The notes under the pieces were generated by a model. That model was not told the origin of the DNA. It saw nothing but the letters and a program-made list of their open reading frames with translations, and made no database searches. A stretch of DNA of 64,000 nucleotides from Apteryx mantelli. Its lineage: Eukaryota > Chordata > Aves > Apterygiformes > Apterygidae. The number at the start of each line of letters is the position of its first letter. The first letter of the stretch is position 1. Positions 36,830-48,917 of this stretch are shown piece by piece. The DNA is taken from the NCBI RefSeq assembly GCF_036417845.1, contig NC_090002.1, positions 2,046,001-2,110,000 of the forward strand, read 5' to 3'. The position numbers and the translations under genes were made by a program.

Positions 36830-37560
36830 GTTACAGATGAAGGGGGTCACTGAACGGCGCCGCCAGCCCCTCGCCCCCAGACCCATTACCCTCCCACCCC
36901 CGCTAACGCCCCTCGCTCTCCCCCGCTTGAACGTTACAGGACTGCCCTTCTCCCCGGCCGGCACCACCACGCGCCCCGCCCCGCGGCCGCCTCTCTCCCC
37001 TTACCCGGCCCCAGCGCCGTCCTGCTCGGCTCGCTCCCCTCGGCCTCGGCCTCGGCCTCCCCCACCTGCGCCCCCCGCCCCTCGGCAGCCCTGCGCGGCC
37101 AGCGGCGGCCGCTGACTGGACGCCGAACGCCCGCGATTGTCCGCCGAGCGGCCCCCCGCCCGCGCGCCCAACGGCCCCTCGCCCGCGCGCCGCGGTCGGC
37201 GCCCTCAGGGCAGCGGCAGCGGGGGCGGATAGCGGCTCCGTTAGCGAGCGCGGCTCAGAGGCGGGCCCGGCGCCCCCCGCCACGGGGCTGGCCCTGGCGG
37301 GCGGGGAAGGAGGAAGCAGTGTTCCCCTCAGCGGCGGCGCCTACAAGCCCGAGCGGGCGGGCTGTGCCCACCGCTACCGCGTCCCGCGGCTCTCCCAGCC
37401 CCTTCCCAGTGCCGTAGCATCACCCCGCTGACGTGCCTGACTCGCACCGAAAAATGGACGAGCCCCCGGGATTGGCTGCGCTCGCCCGCCCGCTCCTCCC
37501 TCCGCCGCGGCTGCTCCCGCCTCTCGCGGCTGCCTCCCCCGCCGCTCTCCTTCGCTGCTG
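36830..37560. promoter_or_regulatory. CpG-island promoter of TMEM164, possibly bidirectional
   Basis: About 700 bp of very GC-rich DNA with dense CpG, in an otherwise AT-rich region, at the 5' end of TMEM164. GC boxes (CCCGCCC/GGGCGG) occur repeatedly. A plus-strand transcript may also start here (see 37,958-38,010). The exact edges are by eye. Confidence 0.85.
37005..37130 (-). other. TMEM164: TMEM164 non-coding first exon (5' end not determined)
   Basis: A minus-strand donor GTAAGG occurs just past 37,005 in the CpG island, 191 bp upstream of a strong acceptor. This fits a non-coding first exon followed by a short intron. Only the 3' boundary is supported; the transcription start lies somewhere in the island and the end coordinate given is nominal. 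Confidence 0.55.
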
Positions 37561-38010
37561 CTTCTTCCTCTTCGTCCTCTGCTAGGTGCCTCTCGCTCGC
37601 CTTTCTCTCTTGTTTTCTCCTTCCTCTGCTCTCCCTTAGCTGCCTCCCTTTCCTCCTCCTCCCTCTCGAAACCAGCCTCCATGAGACACCCGAGGGTTGT
37701 TCTGGGTCCTCCCTCGACCCGGCTCCCCTCTACACTCGGCAGAGAGGAAGTAAAGGAGCCAAGAATAGTTCTTTCTGTGCTCCTCGGGCTCTGGCTGCTG
37801 CACTGCTGCCTTTTGTGGAGCTGGGTGCTCATCATCACAGTGCTGTTTGCTGAACTGATTCAACAAGCAGCATTAACTTGATAAACAAGTTTTGCAAGTG
37901 CCATTGCAGCATTAGTCAGCCAAGAAATTGCAGTGGTCTGCTTCCTTCCGGCACACCATGGAAGGGCAAACTTCAGAGGGGCCTCAGCTTAGTCCCTGTC
38001 TGCACGCATG
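37560..38010 (+). ncRNA. Candidate first exon of a divergent transcript
   Basis: On the plus strand, just outside the CpG island, the sequence ends in a strong donor (GCATG then GTAAGTAT at 38,011). A start codon with an excellent context (CACACCATGG) lies at 37,958 and would read 17 codons to the donor. A longer frame at 37,681-37,881 is hydrophobic but stops before the donor. The likeliest reading is a divergent long non-coding RNA; a small protein is possible. The 5' end is not determined. Confidence 0.35.
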
Positions 38011-39541
38011 GTAAGTATATGCAGTCAGTTATATGTGGAAATTGTGGTCATGCAATATGTACAGTAGAGACACCGCTTATATGCATGCATAAGTGATTTA
38101 CACACATACCTGCAAAACTGAGTCTTTGCAAACAGAGGCCAGGTTTGGTTCTTAGAGTCGACTGGTTTATGGTTTTGTGAAGTAATTATACTGCAAATAT
38201 GCAGTTCTGTTTCTATCTGAAGGACAAAGGCAGATGGAGATGTAGGTAGAATAGTGGATAAAAGAGATATTGTCAAGGTAGTTAGAACTGTAAGTGAATA
38301 CACCCTGACAGCTGTCTCACTTTATAGATTTTGCTTCAGAGAGTCTGCCCATTGCCTGGGTGCAACTGGTCATTTCATGTTCGGTAGGGTACTGTATAAT
38401 GCGTGTTGTACTGGGAACAGTTTGTATTACTGTTTCATTACAGCCTGTGCATGACAATTATTATAGTGCAACAGTGAATCTAGAGTGCTCAGTTTATCAG
38501 AAGCGCATGCATTTTATTTTGGGAGCTTGCATTATTACAAGTGGGGAAATCAGACAGACTTCTTTACATAGATTTAATGAAAAAATAGACTATGTTTCAA
38601 AGACTATAGCTATTGTATGTTTCCGGTTATTGTTATAGTATCAGTTGTCAAGGATATTCTGAGGACTGTCTACACTAACTACACTGATACTACACTGATA
38701 TATCTTCTGGAACAGTTTCTATTCCAGAGACATTTATATTATACGGACTCTTGAATTTCAGCACTGACTATGATTTTTATTGCGTGTAGGCAAGTAATCC
38801 AATTTCTTGCCAAAATGTCACAATTGTCAAATGGTGATAATAATGCCTATGTTGCGAGGATGATATGAGAAGTGAAATTCGTGTCTGAAGGAAAAGAACG
38901 TTTATGAGCAGCAAAACTCATTTTTTCCTACAGATATATATTCTACATTCTCCTACCTCAATATTCGCAGTTCCCTGATTCTCCCCACACAGCCCCAACT
39001 CCCACCTTATCCACACTTCTCCCCACACAACCCCAACTCCTGCCTGATTCCTTTTTGTACCTCTAAGCGTTATCAGCATCGGAGGCCTCAAAGCCTAAGG
39101 AATGTCCCAACAATCCCCTGCCTCCAAGCTTCCTTCCTGTCTGCAGGGGCTTTCTAAATTTTAAGTTTTCTTACCAGACCCCTCTCAAAAGTGAAGAGGT
39201 CTAGTAGCTCAGCAGTGTAGGGGATAACAACACCTCATACTTCTGTGTGTTTGAGAAACTACTGGCTACTCCAAACCAGCATTCCAGCTCAGGCTAGTTC
39301 AAAAATACAAATGCACCCATGGGCTTGTCACTAGCCCATCAAAACAGATCATTGTTGTGCTCATGTTCTGGCCTTTTCCTCACTTGCTCACACATTTAGA
39401 TCTCTTGCATATACCCAGTTATGAGGAACAGGGTTGGTAGAGCCTGAGTGCATAGGACTCATTTCCTTGTGAAAGCAATCTAAGGAAATTGCTGCATCTG
39501 AGGTAAGACTGCCTGACAATGTATTGCTCTTCTGGTTACAG
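38011..39541. other. Intergenic or intronic DNA, nothing recognised
   Basis: Unique AT-rich sequence. A short imperfect tandem of CTCCCCACACARCCCCAACTCC lies at about 38,980-39,045. If the divergent transcript is real, this is its first intron. Confidence 0.5.
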
Positions 39542-39614
39542 GTCACTTTCACCTCACAGAAGAGGAGTTCAGGAGATGAGAATTCCCAGAAGCAGACCAC
39601 AGAGGCTGCAAAAG
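39542..39614 (+). ncRNA. Candidate second exon of the divergent transcript (73 bp)
   Basis: A pyrimidine-rich acceptor (CTCTTCTGGTTACAG) and donor (AAAAG then GTGAGA) bound 73 bp. At least two frames are open: one continues the Kozak ATG frame from the upstream exon, the other reads VTFTSQKRSSGDENSQKQTT. I do not recognise either product. Confidence 0.35.
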
Positions 39615-41090
39615 GTGAGAGACAAGATGACACACAGACGCAAGATACAAGTCTGTCTGCCATGGCTTTTAGCAGCAGTAGCTGTTCTACTGTATGGGGT
39701 TAAGGAAGTGGAAAGAGATGGATCTGTTCCAGGTTGTCCAGAGCAGCAGATGATCCAGTTGGTAGACCCCACGAGGGAAAATAATCTGTGCTTGTCTTTA
39801 TGAGCAGTATTGTTATGTTTTAGAAATAGGGAAAGAAAAGAACTGCCGAACTATTGGTGTTAGTGCTATTTCTTGCAGGGGGGGATCTTGTTACTATTGT
39901 TAAATATAGAAACCTTGCAATAAAGGTTGCAATAAATCTTTGGAGAAAGAATATATATTTAATATATAAAAGTAAAAATGTTATTTATATAATATTCAAA
40001 ATCATAAAGTAAAGAAAGGAAACAAATTACAATCACAGCACATAAGAAGCAGCTGAAACACATTCAAATGTTCAAGACCGATCCACTTAATTATTGATCA
40101 CTCAATTTGTTATTGTCATTTAGATGAGAATAGCTTAGATCTTAATCATACCAGTGGATTAATGAGGAATCCATTAGAACAGGAAAGTGAAACTACAAGA
40201 GACTGCTATAGCCTCTTTCAAAATTTAATAAGTGAAAATTTAACAGCAGTGGCAAAGTAGCCTATGTTTCTTAACAGGTATAAAGAGGATTTTATAATAA
40301 TAATGAATTTAGTTCTATCAGCCAAACTTTGAGTTTGCTAAGGGCTTGTCTTACACTGTATCCATAAGGATACATAAGAGGCTTCCTAAAACCAAGAGTC
40401 TTTTCTAGACATAGATGATTTCAGCAAGTGTGTTGCCAGAAGGATTTATCACTGTATGGATTATTTCTACCTGAATACACAGAAACACCAGTTGGGTTTC
40501 AGTTAAAGTGTGTAGTCAGCAAGTTGATGGTCTCCCAAAATAAATATTAACATTTAAAAATATAATGTAGTAAGTTCACTAGTTAACTGAACATGGCCTC
40601 CTTTGAAAGCACACAAACATTGTCAAGTTTCAGAATCTTAGAGTATGATAGCTCTATTCTGCTTCCTCAGCTTCAAAAGAGCTTTGAATCTCTCTACCAC
40701 TGATATGCATGATGCTTTGTTAACAAATCAGAGGATTTTGTTCTGTGGATGAATGCACATTCTTATGTAACAAGGCATAAAAACTAAAAAAATAGTTATT
40801 AATAATAGAATAATAGGCAAGACAAGGAACTAATTCTTTTAGATATTGGTGTACTAATTCAGGGAGAATAAGAGACATTGGAAGTCTTAAAATAAGATCA
40901 AAATGATGACTTCATTAGCATGAATAGTTCCATATAATTAATGTATAATTTAACCGAAAACTAGAATATTAATATGAGGATATTAATATATCCTTATTCA
41001 AATAAGGATAGGAAAAGGGAGGATGTTTTGTTTTGCTTTGTATAGCAAGAAAACATACATTGTTTTGGGGTGCAGAATATGTCGTAAATT
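39615..41090. other. Intergenic DNA, nothing recognised
   Basis: AT-rich unique sequence with several short TA-rich palindromes near 39,950-39,990 and 40,960-41,000. No exon or RNA gene recognised. Confidence 0.5.
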
Positions 41091-42770
41091 AGACTTGCGA
41101 CAATATACATGATAATAATGAAAGGAGAGAAGCACATCACAGCAAGGTGAGCTTACAGTCAGACCATGAAACCCAAGATAACAAGGTGGATGGTTATTTT
41201 AAGATCAACTAGCTGAAATGAAAAACTTAGTAGTAATAAGGCATTTTAACTACTTGGACATCTATTGGGAAAAGAGCATGGACTAGCCACAAGAATACGG
41301 CGAATTGGTCAATTTGCTTGGTTTTGTTACAGAGAATGCAGAAAACAACTAGAAATAAGGCTCTTAGTTCAGTTCTAACCAGTGAGGAAGAACCGGCTGA
41401 GAATGTGAAAGTGGGCAGTGTTTTGTGTGAGAGCATTTGCAAATGAGAGAGTTTGTTGTCCATAGAAAAGGAAGGAAAGATGACAGCTAAAAAAAACCAG
41501 TTAGACTTCAGGAAAGCTTCAAAAAACTTAGGGAATTAATGGCTAAGATCTCATAGGAAGGAAGTCTTAGGAAATAAGGAGCTAAGAAGAGGGACAGTTC
41601 CTCAGAAAAATAATTCTAAGGGCACATTTATCCCAATTTTGAGTAGAATAGGGATAATAGTAAGGTTAGCTTGACCATGACATGAGCTCACTATTGACAT
41701 TAAGCATGAGAAGAAAATATAAATCAAGATGGGTCAGACTACTAAGTATAAAGACTAAAAGACTAAAAAGATGTCATGAGAGGAATAAACTGTCAGGAGA
41801 CATCAAAGATAACAAGAATTATTCTGTATTAGTAGTAAGAGAAAGACAGAGAAGAGGATTAATACCCTACTCAATAGAGAAGAAAATCTGTCAACAAATG
41901 ATAAAGAAAGCTAAGTAATTGTTGCCTTTGTTTTATCAGACTTCATAAAAAGATCACCTGCAAGCAGATAGTTAGGACAGGTGATGCCAAAATCTTAGCC
42001 CAGAATGGGGAAAGAACAGATTAGGAGCACTCAGACCATTTGAAAACATCTGATTTATCTGAGTCTGATCAATATGATCCAAGGATAATTAAAGAATTGA
42101 CTGAATTAATATCAGAACCATAAACAATTATATCTAATAGCTCTAGTAGGATGAATGAGATGCTGAAAAACAGAAGAAGCAGCTGTAAATTGCTCTTATT
42201 AAAGAGGGAGGCAGGAGCTGAGAAATACAGATTGGTCAATTTAATTAACTTCAATCCCCAGAAAAATTCTGGAACAATTAATCATAGAAACTATTATTAG
42301 CACCTAGGTGATAACCAGGGAACGAGAGCAATCAGCGTGGACATGTCATAAATCGTGCCAGATAACTTGATTTTTTTCCTCCAATAAAGAAGAGAATTTA
42401 GGGAAAGGACAGAAGCAGATGACCTGTTGTCATGTGAGTGTCAAAAAACTAATTAAACTGACATTTTCATTAAAACATTAAAGAAATACGGTCTAGATAA
42501 ATCTATTATAAGGGCTATACAGAACTGGCTGGATAGCCAGCAGTAGTTCACCCTCAGAAAGGAAGACTATATTGCTGGATTCCTAGAGTTTGTGTTTAGT
42601 CTGGTTCTGGTTGGTATTTTTTATTAACAATTAGATGATGGAATCGAGAATATGGTTATTAATCTTGTAGGTGACACAAAGCTGAGGGTAACAGAATTAA
42701 ATTTTAAAATAGTCTTTACAATTTTGAAAAATGCTGTTTAAGAAAATAACAAGGAACATATTCAATAAGA
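41090..42770 (+). mobile_element. Decayed CR1-like LINE fragment
   Basis: The nucleotide text follows the order of sauropsid CR1-type LINE ORF2. A segment about a line being picked up in an 'exonuclease-RT linker' style (41,500-41,930) is followed by the RT entry region (42,060-42,290), where a degraded TSIPGKILEQLI can be read near 42,247. Then come a GDTKL-type end of the RT palm (near 42,668) and loss of similarity by about 42,770. Many stops and indels are present, so it is an old copy on the plus strand. Edges are approximate, and the identification rests on family resemblance by eye. Confidence 0.65.
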
Positions 42771-43560
42771 ACAAGTTGCATCCTAGTTCAGCACTTCATA
42801 CTCGTATAAGTCAGCTGGTATAAACCATCACTGCCTTTCCTCTTCCCCTTGCTACTCATTTTCTCTCACACCACCTTATGCTAGCATAAGCTTTTCTGGG
42901 GCTATGTGGTTGTCTGTATGAGAAAACTGATTCACACTACAATTATCATCTCAGAGTTAACTGTAATCTGGAGCACTTACCTGATCTATTTGATCCTACT
43001 TTGGGTTACGGCGATGGATGAGGTGACCTTGCTAGATGTCTTAACAGCCCTGTTTTTCTGTGATTATCCCCTCATTAAAAAGAAGGGGTATATTTGATAT
43101 AAAATTGACATACCAGTATGATTTTTTTTTTTTTGGCAACAGCACAATGTTGTTGATTCTTGTTCAGATTGTGATCCACTGTAAATTCAAGAGATCTGTG
43201 TTCTCTGATCTTGATCTACTGGGTGGCTTAGTCACAGTTCCTTGATTTGCTCTGTTTCAGTTTCTTCAGCTTCTTTGAGAAGCACTTTGAAATCTGTGAA
43301 AAAGAATTGTTGACAGAACACTAAGCCATTGCTCTTTCCTGTTTGTTAACCATTTCTTCTCTTCCTTTCACTAAGTAATTTATGTTCTTTCTAAGATCCT
43401 TTGTAAACATATATATCGCATATGTCAATAGAAATGGTTGTCTAAAAGCAATAAATTCCTGTGACTAGGATGTTTGCACAAGAGCCTGAGGCTTGTTCTT
43501 GTATCTAACATGAGATTTATTTTTCTTTCTGTGAATTCTTAAAATATCAAAGTAGTGAAA
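42771..43560. other. Intergenic DNA, nothing recognised
   Basis: Unique AT-rich sequence with a T11 run near 43,122. No exon or element recognised. Confidence 0.5.
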
Positions 43561-43564
43561 TCTA

Positions 43565-44025
43565 ATGTTAATCCATCAAGAAATGCCAGGGCCCTGTGTG
43601 CACCAGTAGGCCTTAACTACCCTGAGCAGCTTTGTCTGGGACCTCTACCAGGGAGCTCTATTTAAGCTCTGGCCTGTGCCCCCAGTCCTCACCTACGTTG
43701 TGGGCAGCCCTGAACCCGTGCTCAGCCCTGTCCCGCAGTTGTTGACTGGACTTCCCTGACTGACCATGGACCTGACTTGTCACCTCTCGTTTCTCTGATG
43801 ATCACTGGACTGTCAACAGAACCTGTCACTGTCGCCAGCCCTGTTCTGCTTGCCTGCCTCGGTGCTGTGGCACTGCACCCCTGTTGGCAAGGTCACTGCC
43901 CCTCTCTGTGCGTGGTCACCCTTGGCTCCTGGATTGCTTCCCGTCGTAGAGCAGCCCCACTCTTGCTGACAATAAAAAGATTAAAAGTCAATTTATGTGA
44001 AATTGCTTCCACTCCAAAATAAAGC
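43565..44025 (+). repeat. Unclassified interspersed repeat, copy 1
   Basis: A GC-richer island of about 450 bp that starts near GGGCCCTGTGTGCACC, carries GCTCTATTTAAGC (a possible TATA-like motif) and ends with AATAAA-like signals (43,970 and 44,020). Phrases such as CACTGTCGCCAG and GATGATCACTGGACT recur in altered form in the copy 1.3 kb to the right. It could be an old LTR or a non-coding DNA element; the class is not determined. Confidence 0.4.
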
Positions 44026-44914
44026 TGTATGTTCTTTTCTATTCCTAATACATCACTTGCAAATTCCCACTAACTTTCCTAAGTACAGAGGTAAAGGCAA
44101 AGCCTGAAGTCTTGCACATGGTAGATAACAGTCAATAACCATCAGAAGTTGAACTTCAAAGCAGAAGAACTGAAAGGCTAAAGGATATTTTCCTTAATTC
44201 TTATTCAGTAGAGCATTTAAGCACAGACTTATTTTCAGTCTGTCCTTAAATTCTCTGAATTTAAGTACATAAGTTAAGAGCTTTCCTCTGTCAACATCTA
44301 GCTATGTTTCTATACTTTAGAAATTTGATTCTATACATCAGTATGTAGTTACACCTATAGGTTTACTAGAAACTGTGCATCCTTCTTGTCATGTAAAAAA
44401 AAATTTTTTTTTTTAAACCCAACAAAATAAAATAATATTTTAAGCCTTGAAATGGTGAGGAGTAATGTTCCTTGGGAATAATTATACTTACAGTTACAGC
44501 TGAATACATCAGCAAAGTTACATTGACAGTGAATCTATAATTTACCATGAAAGTTTTTTGCACAATGTAATAAAATTCTGATGTTTAGTTGTTTATTAGA
44601 TTCTTTGAGCTGATGGGAAACTAGATTATTTGAAGTGTCAGGATGAATGTTTAATGCTTTATATATAATCCATGATGTCTCATACAAAATGGAAAAACAG
44701 ATGACCACAGCTTTAGGAAAAAATCCGTTAAATTGTGTGTACTAATGTTAAGACTTTTAAAAACAATAATCTGAGAGGGACTGCCATTTTAGTAATGGTT
44801 GGAGCTGGCCCCAACTGACAGGGCTCTGAGCACATTCCTCCCTTCCAGTTCTGTTGGCCGAGTTGAGGAGTTTAGCTAGCTGCTCCTTCACTGCTAAGAG
44901 CTGTTGTGAAGAAA
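44026..44914. other. Intergenic DNA between the two repeat copies
   Basis: AT-rich; nothing recognised. The last 130 bp before 44,914 are less AT-rich and may belong to the second repeat copy. Confidence 0.45.
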
Positions 44915-45310
44915 GCTAGATGCAGGGGCCTGCACCGTCTTTCTTTTGTGAGCTGCTGTTTAAGCTGAAGCTTTATCACTGGCCCTCGGCTGTGCTACAT
45001 CCTAGCTGTGCAGCAGCTATGTCTGTGCCCAGTCTCTTACCTCCTTGGTTCTGGCCCTGATCCGAACTCACTGGCTTGGCTTCCTGGCTTGACCTCAGAC
45101 CCGTCTCGTCTGTGACTTGCTGGGTGATCGCTGGGCTACGACTGACCCTGGTCACTGTCTCCAGAGCTGATCCTGACCTGAACTTGCTGGCTCAGCACCG
45201 AACTCCTTAGAGATGAGGTCACTGCTGCCTACCTTGTTAGCACGCTCAGGTCCTGGCTCTCCATCCCTTGCAGAGCAGCCAGGCCTTGCTGTCCACTGAT
45301 ACCAATCCAT
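44915..45310 (+). repeat. Unclassified interspersed repeat, copy 2
   Basis: It shares order and short phrases with the copy at 43,565: GCTGTTTAAGC against GCTCTATTTAAGC, GGTGATCGCTGGGCT against GATGATCACTGGACT, CACTGTCTCCAG against CACTGTCGCCAG, and GCAGAGCAGCC against GTAGAGCAGCC. Divergence is high, so both are old. Confidence 0.4.
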
Positions 45311-46382
45311 TATATTGGAGCTGATGCATCTCTTCAAAGCCTTGTAAAAAAGGTGGTATTTATTCCTATTTGACGAAAGAGACATGAAGTGCAATGCGAT
45401 TGTGTCTTATAGTTCTAAGTTCATATAAGAAGCCTGTGGCAATCAGGAGTTCTAACTGAACCAAAAAACCTTCCCACTTCATTATATCAGTAACTCTGTT
45501 TCATTTTCTCCAGTCTTCCTTTGTCTGTTCTTCTCCCACCTTTAATAAGCATTTCTTGGTCAGCCGTGAGTGTTACAGTCTTGCAACATTGACCATGCAC
45601 TGGAGACAAAGGTTTGTTTTGTTCCCTCAGCTTGGAACTTAGCATTTTTGTAGTTTCATGTGCTTGATCTGAATAGTGAGGAGTTTTGAATTCCTACTGG
45701 TACAAACATAGATACTCAGAAAGAAAGGGGAATTGCTTAACTGAGATAGGAAGGAAAGAGTGCAGCTGGATTGAAAGAAAAAGCAGTAATGGGGACAAGT
45801 TTTGCAAAAAGTTGTGATCAGATGCCTATTAAAGTACTGCTGTTTATTTACAGGGATTTTTATTAAAAGAACATAAACGTTATGTGCAGGATCTTTGATG
45901 GTCTGATGATCTTTGGAGGTGCATATGGAGTCAGAGTTAGACTCGGCAGCAAATTTATCATTCATATATGCTTAAAATGGAAGCTGGGTTGAGACTCCCC
46001 TTTAGCTTGTCATTTCTTGTCTGAAGGATGGTATTTGGCACAGTATTGCCGTCTGGAGTATGCTTTGAGCAGTCAGAATGAGACTTGGAATAGCCACAGT
46101 GCCAGTAGTTAACAGACTTGGGGCATGAATGTATTCAAGTCATGCCCGCAGAAAGCAACAACTTTTCTACTGCTTAGGCCTGTAAGCCAGAAGGCTTGTT
46201 TCTGTAAAAAATAGAAGCTGGAGTGTCTTTGGCTTTCTAGTGACATCCTAATTCTTTCCACTTTGCACCTGGCCTTCCTGCTGTGCTCCTTGGAACCCGG
46301 GAATTAAATCAAATGTACTTTCCTTTCAAAAATTAGGAAAATTGATTCTATAACCTAGATAATTCTGCAGAAATGTACCTAC

Positions 46383-46420
<38 letters not shown>

Positions 46421-46940
46421 CCATGTTTTTTCTGTTGTTAGGATGGCTTTGGTACCCCAAGCTGAGTTCTACTAAGTCCTGAAATTTTCATCTAGTCTTA
46501 AGAAAATTCTTCCCTTATTTTCCATCTCTTAAAAAGTAACCAAAACCTTGATCACTGGCAAAAGCAGTGGGCCTACAAACAGTGCTGTGCTGACCATGGT
46601 AAATGCTGTTTGTTTACTCGTTTTCTTTTATTCAGTATGAACAAGGGAAATAGATTGATCAGTTTTGATTTCCATTTTTAAACACTTCTGTTGTACTTCA
46701 GTGTAAGGGACATGGGCAAGGGACTATTGAATCTAGTCTTCAAAACTGTTTAATTTGGGAAAAAACATCTAACCAAGATTATTTCCTTCAGTGCTACTTT
46801 TGATAAATGTATTTCTCTTCACAAAACAGTTTGAGCATAAGATGCTAATTCAGAAATGGTTTTTTTTTCTCTTCCAGTTCTTTCGTATATAACTGTTATA
46901 AATGGTCGCATACAGAATAACTGTTGATGGTTCTCTCTCA
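45311..46940. other. Intergenic DNA with a (CT)n tract
   Basis: Unique sequence. A (CT)15 microsatellite lies at 46,386-46,415. No coding exon recognised. Confidence 0.5.
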
Positions 46941-46947
46941 CGTTTTG

Positions 46948-46950
<3 letters not shown>

Positions 46951-46995
<45 letters not shown>
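46951..46995 (+). repeat. A45 homopolymer
   Basis: About 45 consecutive A bases directly after TTTTGGC. No upstream retrogene or SINE body was recognised, so the tract is either a simple expansion or the tail of a very old retroposed sequence. Confidence 0.9.
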
Positions 46996-46996
<1 letters not shown>

Positions 46997-47805
46997 CATT
47001 TACCCTCCAGGGGCACCAGAACAAGATGCCTCCCAACAAATTAGTAAACAAGTCTTTCCTCTTGCATGCTGATATCAACAAGTGAAATAATTAAGAGCCA
47101 GTAGTTATATTGTCATTAGTCCCCTGGGTTAATATTTAACCCCCTCAAAAATGGACATGCTTATAGATATTACAATTTTTCGTGTTGAATTATCTACAGT
47201 ATCTGATATGACTGCATCGCCTCACCTGTTTCTTCTTCCTGAAGAGATTGTCTACAGCAGACACCCATTACATGGTCACCCATGCTGGTCTGCCCCCCAG
47301 TCCTGACCCATGAGCTCTCAGCTGGTCCCTCACCTGTCCCCACGGAGAGCTCCATGCATTCCAGCTGCTCATTCAAGTATTTCTCTTCACACTTGAAACA
47401 GATTGCATTTTAAGCAAGAGCCTAAATTTTGTCAAATTTAACTTGATGGCTTCAAGGAAGTGCTTCAGCTGCTGCCTTGTACATCATACCCATTCAACTT
47501 CATCTGCAACATCTAAGTTGGTTGTAGAGAGGGGCACACTATTTCTGTGCTCATCCTGCACCACAGGTGTCTGCCTCCTGACAATATAGAGAAAGAAGAT
47601 TGAAATCAATATTCAGAGATATTACATCCCTGCTGTTGAAGGGACCATGTCTGTACTTACCAACAGTTTGTGCCATTAGGGACAAATTCAAAAGACTCTT
47701 TTGCTCTTCCCACGAGTCTGAACAATAGTGTACTAAGCTGTCACAGCAGAAAAGTCTGGCAGGTGAGCGTTCCACAAGTCAGCTGGTGACCACTGTTCAA
47801 ACAGC
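46997..47805. other. Region downstream of the TRIM gene
   Basis: This follows the TRIM stop codon on the minus strand. Sequence at 47,700-47,805 may be the remnant of the SPRY C-terminus in other frames. Nothing else recognised. Confidence 0.45.
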
Positions 47806-48275
47806 CTACATAAGACTTTCTCCAGGAAAGCAATGGTTCTTCCATGTCAAAACCATGATGCTACAGAGCCTCCCACAGAGTTCAGTGTCCTGACCGACAG
47901 TAAGGGTGGGACTCAGTTCTAAGAGACACTCACAGACACCAAGCAGCAGTGGGGTGAAGGGGGTGGTCATGGCCACGTATTTTTCATTCCATCGACGCAC
48001 CCTCCAGTAGCCCATCTCCTGCTTGGGGTCCTCTGCATGGCAGCTGGCAGACACATAACAGACACCCAGGGCCCAGTGGGTTTTGTCTCCTACTTCAGCC
48101 TCCCAGCAGTGGCAGCCTGATGAATAGGCAGATGATCCCAGCACACAGGGGTAAGCGGTGAAACGCTGAGAGCTGTGTGGCAGCTCCTGGGGGATGTCAG
48201 TGAAATAAACACTCTTGAGATTCTCCGAGAGCACCACACTGGCATGAGCTGTCTGAGGGTCCAGAGACACATCTC
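47806..48275 (-). pseudogene. TRIM exon 6: PRY/SPRY domain, C-terminus lost
   Basis: Acceptor CTGCCAAAG. The PRY part is clear (GDVSLDPQTAHASVVLSENL, then FTAYPCVLGSSAYSSGCHCW), and the SPRY core follows (VGDKTHWALGV, YWRVRRWNEKY). After about residue 120 of the exon the usual LDYEAG...SFYN strand pattern is absent in this frame. Weak echoes occur in other frames, and a TAG at 47,808-47,806 ends the protein about 40-50 residues before a normal SPRY end. Confidence 0.85.
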
Positions 48276-48917
48276 CTTTGGCAGAGCAGAGACTATGAGA
48301 AAGCAGGGAAAACCAAGGGGGAGGGAGCAATGGATTCACACACCTCACCCCAGAAGAATCAGCTAGAGAAGAGCAATTACACAGCCATTTGCCCATTGAC
48401 CACAAGGCAGCTGGGCATCTGTCAACCCTCCACGCCCCATCTCCTCACCATACCGCACGCTTGAATTGCCTTCTCTGAGTCCCTACCCCAAACTGTCTTA
48501 GCTCTATGCTATGCCACCTTTCTCCTGAAGTTGCTTACCTTCCTCTGATAGTCTGCACTATCATCTGTTTCATCTCTCAAGCGCCCCACTCTAGACCCCT
48601 TATTCAGGCAGGCACCAACAATACTGGGACCAGGGGTCACTTCTGCACTTTGGCAGAGTGACAGGGGTGCTGTTGAGCACATGCACTGATATAATGGGCT
48701 TTCTCCACAAAGGGGCCCACAAATGAGCCCTCAAGCCCGTTCATTGGGTTCACCAACAAGATAACCATTTAAATGAGAAGAGTCAAGTCTAGTCACTTCA
48801 GCATTTTAAACCAGGCCTAGACATACAGGTGAATTCAGAATGCCAAACAGAAGACACTTTTCAGAGCCAAGGACTGGACTCAAGTCCCAGACCTAGGTCT
48901 CTATATAGCTTGACTGC

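Noticed and set aside
37374-37838. Minus-strand 154-codon frame upstream of the TMEM164 CpG island
   Set aside because: Arg/Glu-rich low-complexity translation of a pyrimidine-rich CpG-island flank; no splice or start support.
46819-47016. Minus-strand frame with a long poly-Phe run
   Set aside because: Translation of the A45 homopolymer.
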